DNA of 64,000 nt from an uncultured bacterium (lineage in GTDB: Bacteria > Cyanobacteriota > Vampirovibrionia > Gastranaerophilales > Gastranaerophilaceae), in NCBI GenBank assembly GCA_902776035.1, contig CACYOO010000012.1, positions 37,987-101,986 of the forward strand, read 5' to 3'. The notes under the pieces were generated by a model. It was not told where the DNA came from, did no database searches, and saw only the letters and a list, made by a program, of their open reading frames with translations. The translations under genes were made by a program, and so were the position numbers. Positions 62,232 through 64,000 of this stretch are shown piece by piece; within the stretch, counting starts at the first letter, position 1; each line of letters begins with the position of its first letter.

Positions 62232-62751
62232 TTCTTTATTACCTCAAATACTTCAAGATACAACAAATTTGGCTTTAGAAAATTGCATAAATGAGAGTTT
62301 TGATGTCAATTTGTCAAAAATGATGACTTGTATTCCAGATAGTGTGAGCGATAGTGTTTTAAGTGAATTGGCAAAACAATATCATATTACGTCTGAGGGT
62401 TGGAATGATTGTAAAACAAGAGAAGAAAAGATTAATTTATTAAAAAAATCAATTCTTTTACATAAGAAAAAAGGTACTGTTCAATCAATAAATGATTGTA
62501 TAAATATCGAAAATGTAGATACAAAATATTTAGCTTGGCACGAGTATAACGGAATACCACATCATTTTAAAATAAAGTTTTCATTTAATGGTGAAGCTGT
62601 AACGGATAAAATCAAAAGTGTTATTTATAAAAAGGTTGAAGAATTTAAACAGTTACGTGCAAAGTTAGACCTTGCGGAACTGCAAAATGTGATAAAAACA
62701 AATTTTTTTATAGCACCTATAACAATAATTTCGAGAAAAATAATTATTTAA
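62224..62751 (+). CDS. Baseplate wedge protein I (Mu gp48/P2 gpI-like)
   Basis: 175 residues of the P2 gpI family: LLPQILQDTTNLALENCINE, SVLSELAKQYHITSEGWNDC, then KTREEKINLLKKSILLHKKK and GTVQSINDCI. With J and W it makes the wedge, yet here I is in the rightward operon while J and W are in the leftward one. Start overlaps tape measure by eight bases. Confidence 0.83.
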   Translation: MLNSLLPQILQDTTNLALENCINESFDVNLSKMMTCIPDSVSDSVLSELAKQYHITSEGWNDCKTREEKINLLKKSILLHKKKGTVQSINDCINIENVDTKYLAWHEYNGIPHHFKIKFSFNGEAVTDKIKSVIYKKVEEFKQLRAKLDLAELQNVIKTNFFIAPITIISRKIII

Positions 62752-62761
62752 GGAATAAATT

Positions 62762-63907
62762 ATGTCAGAATACACAAAAATAATAACAAATAAAGGTTTA
62801 GAACTAATTACGTCCGCTGCATTCAACAGTGGGGAGTTAGTTGTTAAATCAATTGTAATAGGTGATGCAAACGGTCAAAACTATGTACCTACTGCTACAC
62901 AAACATCATTAATAAATAAAAGGCAGGAATTACAAATAAGTGAAATGATTGTTAATTCTGATACAAGCTATACATTTTTAGCACAAATACCACAGGATAT
63001 TGATTATTTTATAATTCGTGAAATTGGCTTAATTGATGTAAATGATAATTTGATTGAAATTGCTCAAATAGAGCAAGAAACCTACATCCAATCAGATAAT
63101 TTAGTTCAACAATTAACAATAGGTATTCAAATTGATGTTGGACAAAGTAGTACAGTAATAGTTTTAGCAGATACAAACATAGAAACGGCAAGCAAAAAAT
63201 ATGTACAAAGTAATTTTCAACTATTGAATGAAAAAAATCAAGCTAACGGCTATTGTCCATTAGATGAAAATGCAAAAGTACCGTTAGTCAATATACCTTC
63301 TTCTTTATCAAATGTAGATTTAAGTAATTTAAGTTCAACAGGAGAAGCTAAGTTTGCTAATACAACACTTTCTAATATAACAAGTATTAGTAGTAATGCT
63401 CAAACCCTGTTAAATGCAATATATCAAGCAAAAATAACAGGCAGTGCAGGAAATTCATCAACACCTTGTTATATGAGTGGTGGCTCATGGTATTCTTGTT
63501 CAGGTTTAGGTAGTTCTTTACGTTGTTCAAGTAGAACAACAATCGCATCTACTAAGCCCGATATGGTAATAGCACAAGGTGGTTCAGGTACAAGCGGTTA
63601 CAGGGTATGGTCTAGTGGCTTTAAGGAATGTTGGGGCAGTTTTGATGCACCAACAACAACAACTTTTAATTATACAGTAACATTTAGTATGGGTAATTAT
63701 AGTTTTTCGAATGTTCCTATGGTTTTAGTACATGTTGATGAAAATGGTCATGCAACAGGTGCTACTAGTAATGTTGGGCTGCAAAATATATGGACATCAA
63801 CAGGTTGTTTAAATGGAAGAACAACTTCATCTTTTACATTATGCAGAACTACCACCTCATTAAGTGGTAAAACTCGTTATGAAACATGGTATGCATTTGG
63901 TTATTAA
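62762..63907 (+). CDS. Tail fibre with P2 gpH-like N-terminus
   Basis: 381 residues. The N-terminal baseplate-attachment domain (MSEYTKIITNKGLELITSAA, LVVKSIVIGDANGQNYVPTA, DYFIIREIGLIDVNDNLIEI) is the tail-collar fibre type (DUF3751). The middle is repetitive; the C-terminal host-binding domain (SGYRVWSSGFKECWGSFDAP and later ARG-poor TTSLSGKTRYETWYAFGY) resembles distal fibre tips. It ends 39 bases before the next gene's start. Confidence 0.82.
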   Translation: MSEYTKIITNKGLELITSAAFNSGELVVKSIVIGDANGQNYVPTATQTSLINKRQELQISEMIVNSDTSYTFLAQIPQDIDYFIIREIGLIDVNDNLIEIAQIEQETYIQSDNLVQQLTIGIQIDVGQSSTVIVLADTNIETASKKYVQSNFQLLNEKNQANGYCPLDENAKVPLVNIPSSLSNVDLSNLSSTGEAKFANTTLSNITSISSNAQTLLNAIYQAKITGSAGNSSTPCYMSGGSWYSCSGLGSSLRCSSRTTIASTKPDMVIAQGGSGTSGYRVWSSGFKECWGSFDAPTTTTFNYTVTFSMGNYSFSNVPMVLVHVDENGHATGATSNVGLQNIWTSTGCLNGRTTSSFTLCRTTTSLSGKTRYETWYAFGY

Positions 63908-63946
63908 TAACTTATAGCTTCTCATTTATATCGAAAGGATTAAATT

Positions 63947-64000
63947 ATGTCATATAGATTAAACAAACCATTTACAGCAGAAGAAAAGGATAATTTTATT
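63947..64000 (+). CDS. Start of a further tail-fibre-associated gene (partial)
   Basis: ATG at 63947 with AAAGGA eight bases upstream starts MSYRLNKPFTAEEKDNFI and runs off the window. By position it may be a fibre assembly chaperone or an extra fibre subunit; there is too little sequence to tell. Confidence 0.55.
   Translation, partial: MSYRLNKPFTAEEKDNFI

Larger units (their letters stand above)
35920..64000. mobile_element. Mu-like transposable prophage (right part beyond window)
   Basis: Hallmarks are a MuA-type DDE transposase, a MuB-like ATPase, GemA, Gam, Mor, and Mu/P2-style head and contractile-tail genes (gp27-28-29, F, G, I, T, gp36, gp37, sheath, tube, chaperone, tape measure, D, V, W, J, tail I, fibre). 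The left limit is set by the repeats near 35920. The other end, the fibre-assembly genes and probably an endolysin lie past 64000. All genes are intact, so it could be active. Confidence 0.92.

Noticed and set aside
62762..63907. Diversity-generating retroelement target in the tail fibre
   Set aside because: No template repeat or reverse transcriptase is in the window and the C-terminal region shows no adenine-biased variable tract.
1..64000. CRISPR array
   Set aside because: No regularly spaced direct repeats of 24-40 bases were seen; the only repeat clusters are the short ones listed.

Overview
The window is a very AT-rich bacterial chromosome segment that runs into a Mu-like prophage. The standard genetic code fits every gene. 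Single-copy housekeeping genes (riboflavin, quinolinate, tRNA modification, sigma factor, sliding clamp) sit beside a diderm-type AsmA-like protein, a type IV pilus PilM/N/O set and a FliO-like protein. Low GC and this gene mix, including a DUF151 bifunctional nuclease and several lineage-restricted proteins, suggest an uncultured gut Vampirovibrionia/Gastranaerophilales ('Melainabacteria') genome. That placement is inference from gene style; no marker phylogeny could be run.

Chromosome, 1 to about 35.9 kb. ribBA (cut by the window edge), ribE, mnmE, a bifunctional nuclease, a primary-type sigma factor, rlmB and nadA form a leftward series with tight junctions. A strong promoter then drives a PilM-PilN fusion and a PilO-like gene rightward. 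Leftward genes follow for an AsmA-like giant protein, a thioredoxin-like protein, metG, an altered nadD and a PMT-type glycosyltransferase. Next come two phosphoesterase-fold proteins (one with lost metal ligands), a TM1266-like protein, a fliO-neuB-HAD set resembling Kdn/sialic acid synthesis, a histidine kinase, queA-yidC, a ParD/ParE pair, dnaN, an HExxH protein, an HD-GYP protein with a lost HD dyad, a TPR protein, rplS-rbgA-rnhB and an acetyltransferase.

Prophage, about 35.92 kb to beyond 64 kb. Repeats of a 12-bp motif at 35920-36060 look like transposase-binding sites at one phage end. The early operon (41.7 down to 36.1 kb, leftward) encodes an HTH protein, a DDE transposase, a MuB-like ATPase, GemA, Gam, Mor and small proteins. 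A repressor and an unknown gene diverge from it. The late genes are split into two divergent operons around 54 kb. The leftward one carries a holin-like gene, TerS, TerL, portal, gpF, gpG, X, D, V, W, J and U. The rightward one carries protease/scaffold, decorator, capsid, gp36, gp37, sheath, tube, a frameshifted chaperone, tape measure, tail protein I and fibre. No endolysin and no second phage end are visible.

The most interesting unannotated object is at 42.94-43.25 kb, between the immunity region and the late genes. It is a 33-codon hydrophobic ORF with a strong ribosome site and its own near-consensus promoter. A convergent antisense RNA with its own near-consensus promoter overlaps its 3' end at a shared hairpin, and inverted repeats flank the locus. 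This is the layout of a type I toxin-antitoxin system. Other leads are the split late operons, a toxin-like nuclease domain on the gpF minor head protein, a classic A-AAA-AAG frameshift site, several structured intergenic elements, and enzymes with missing catalytic residues.
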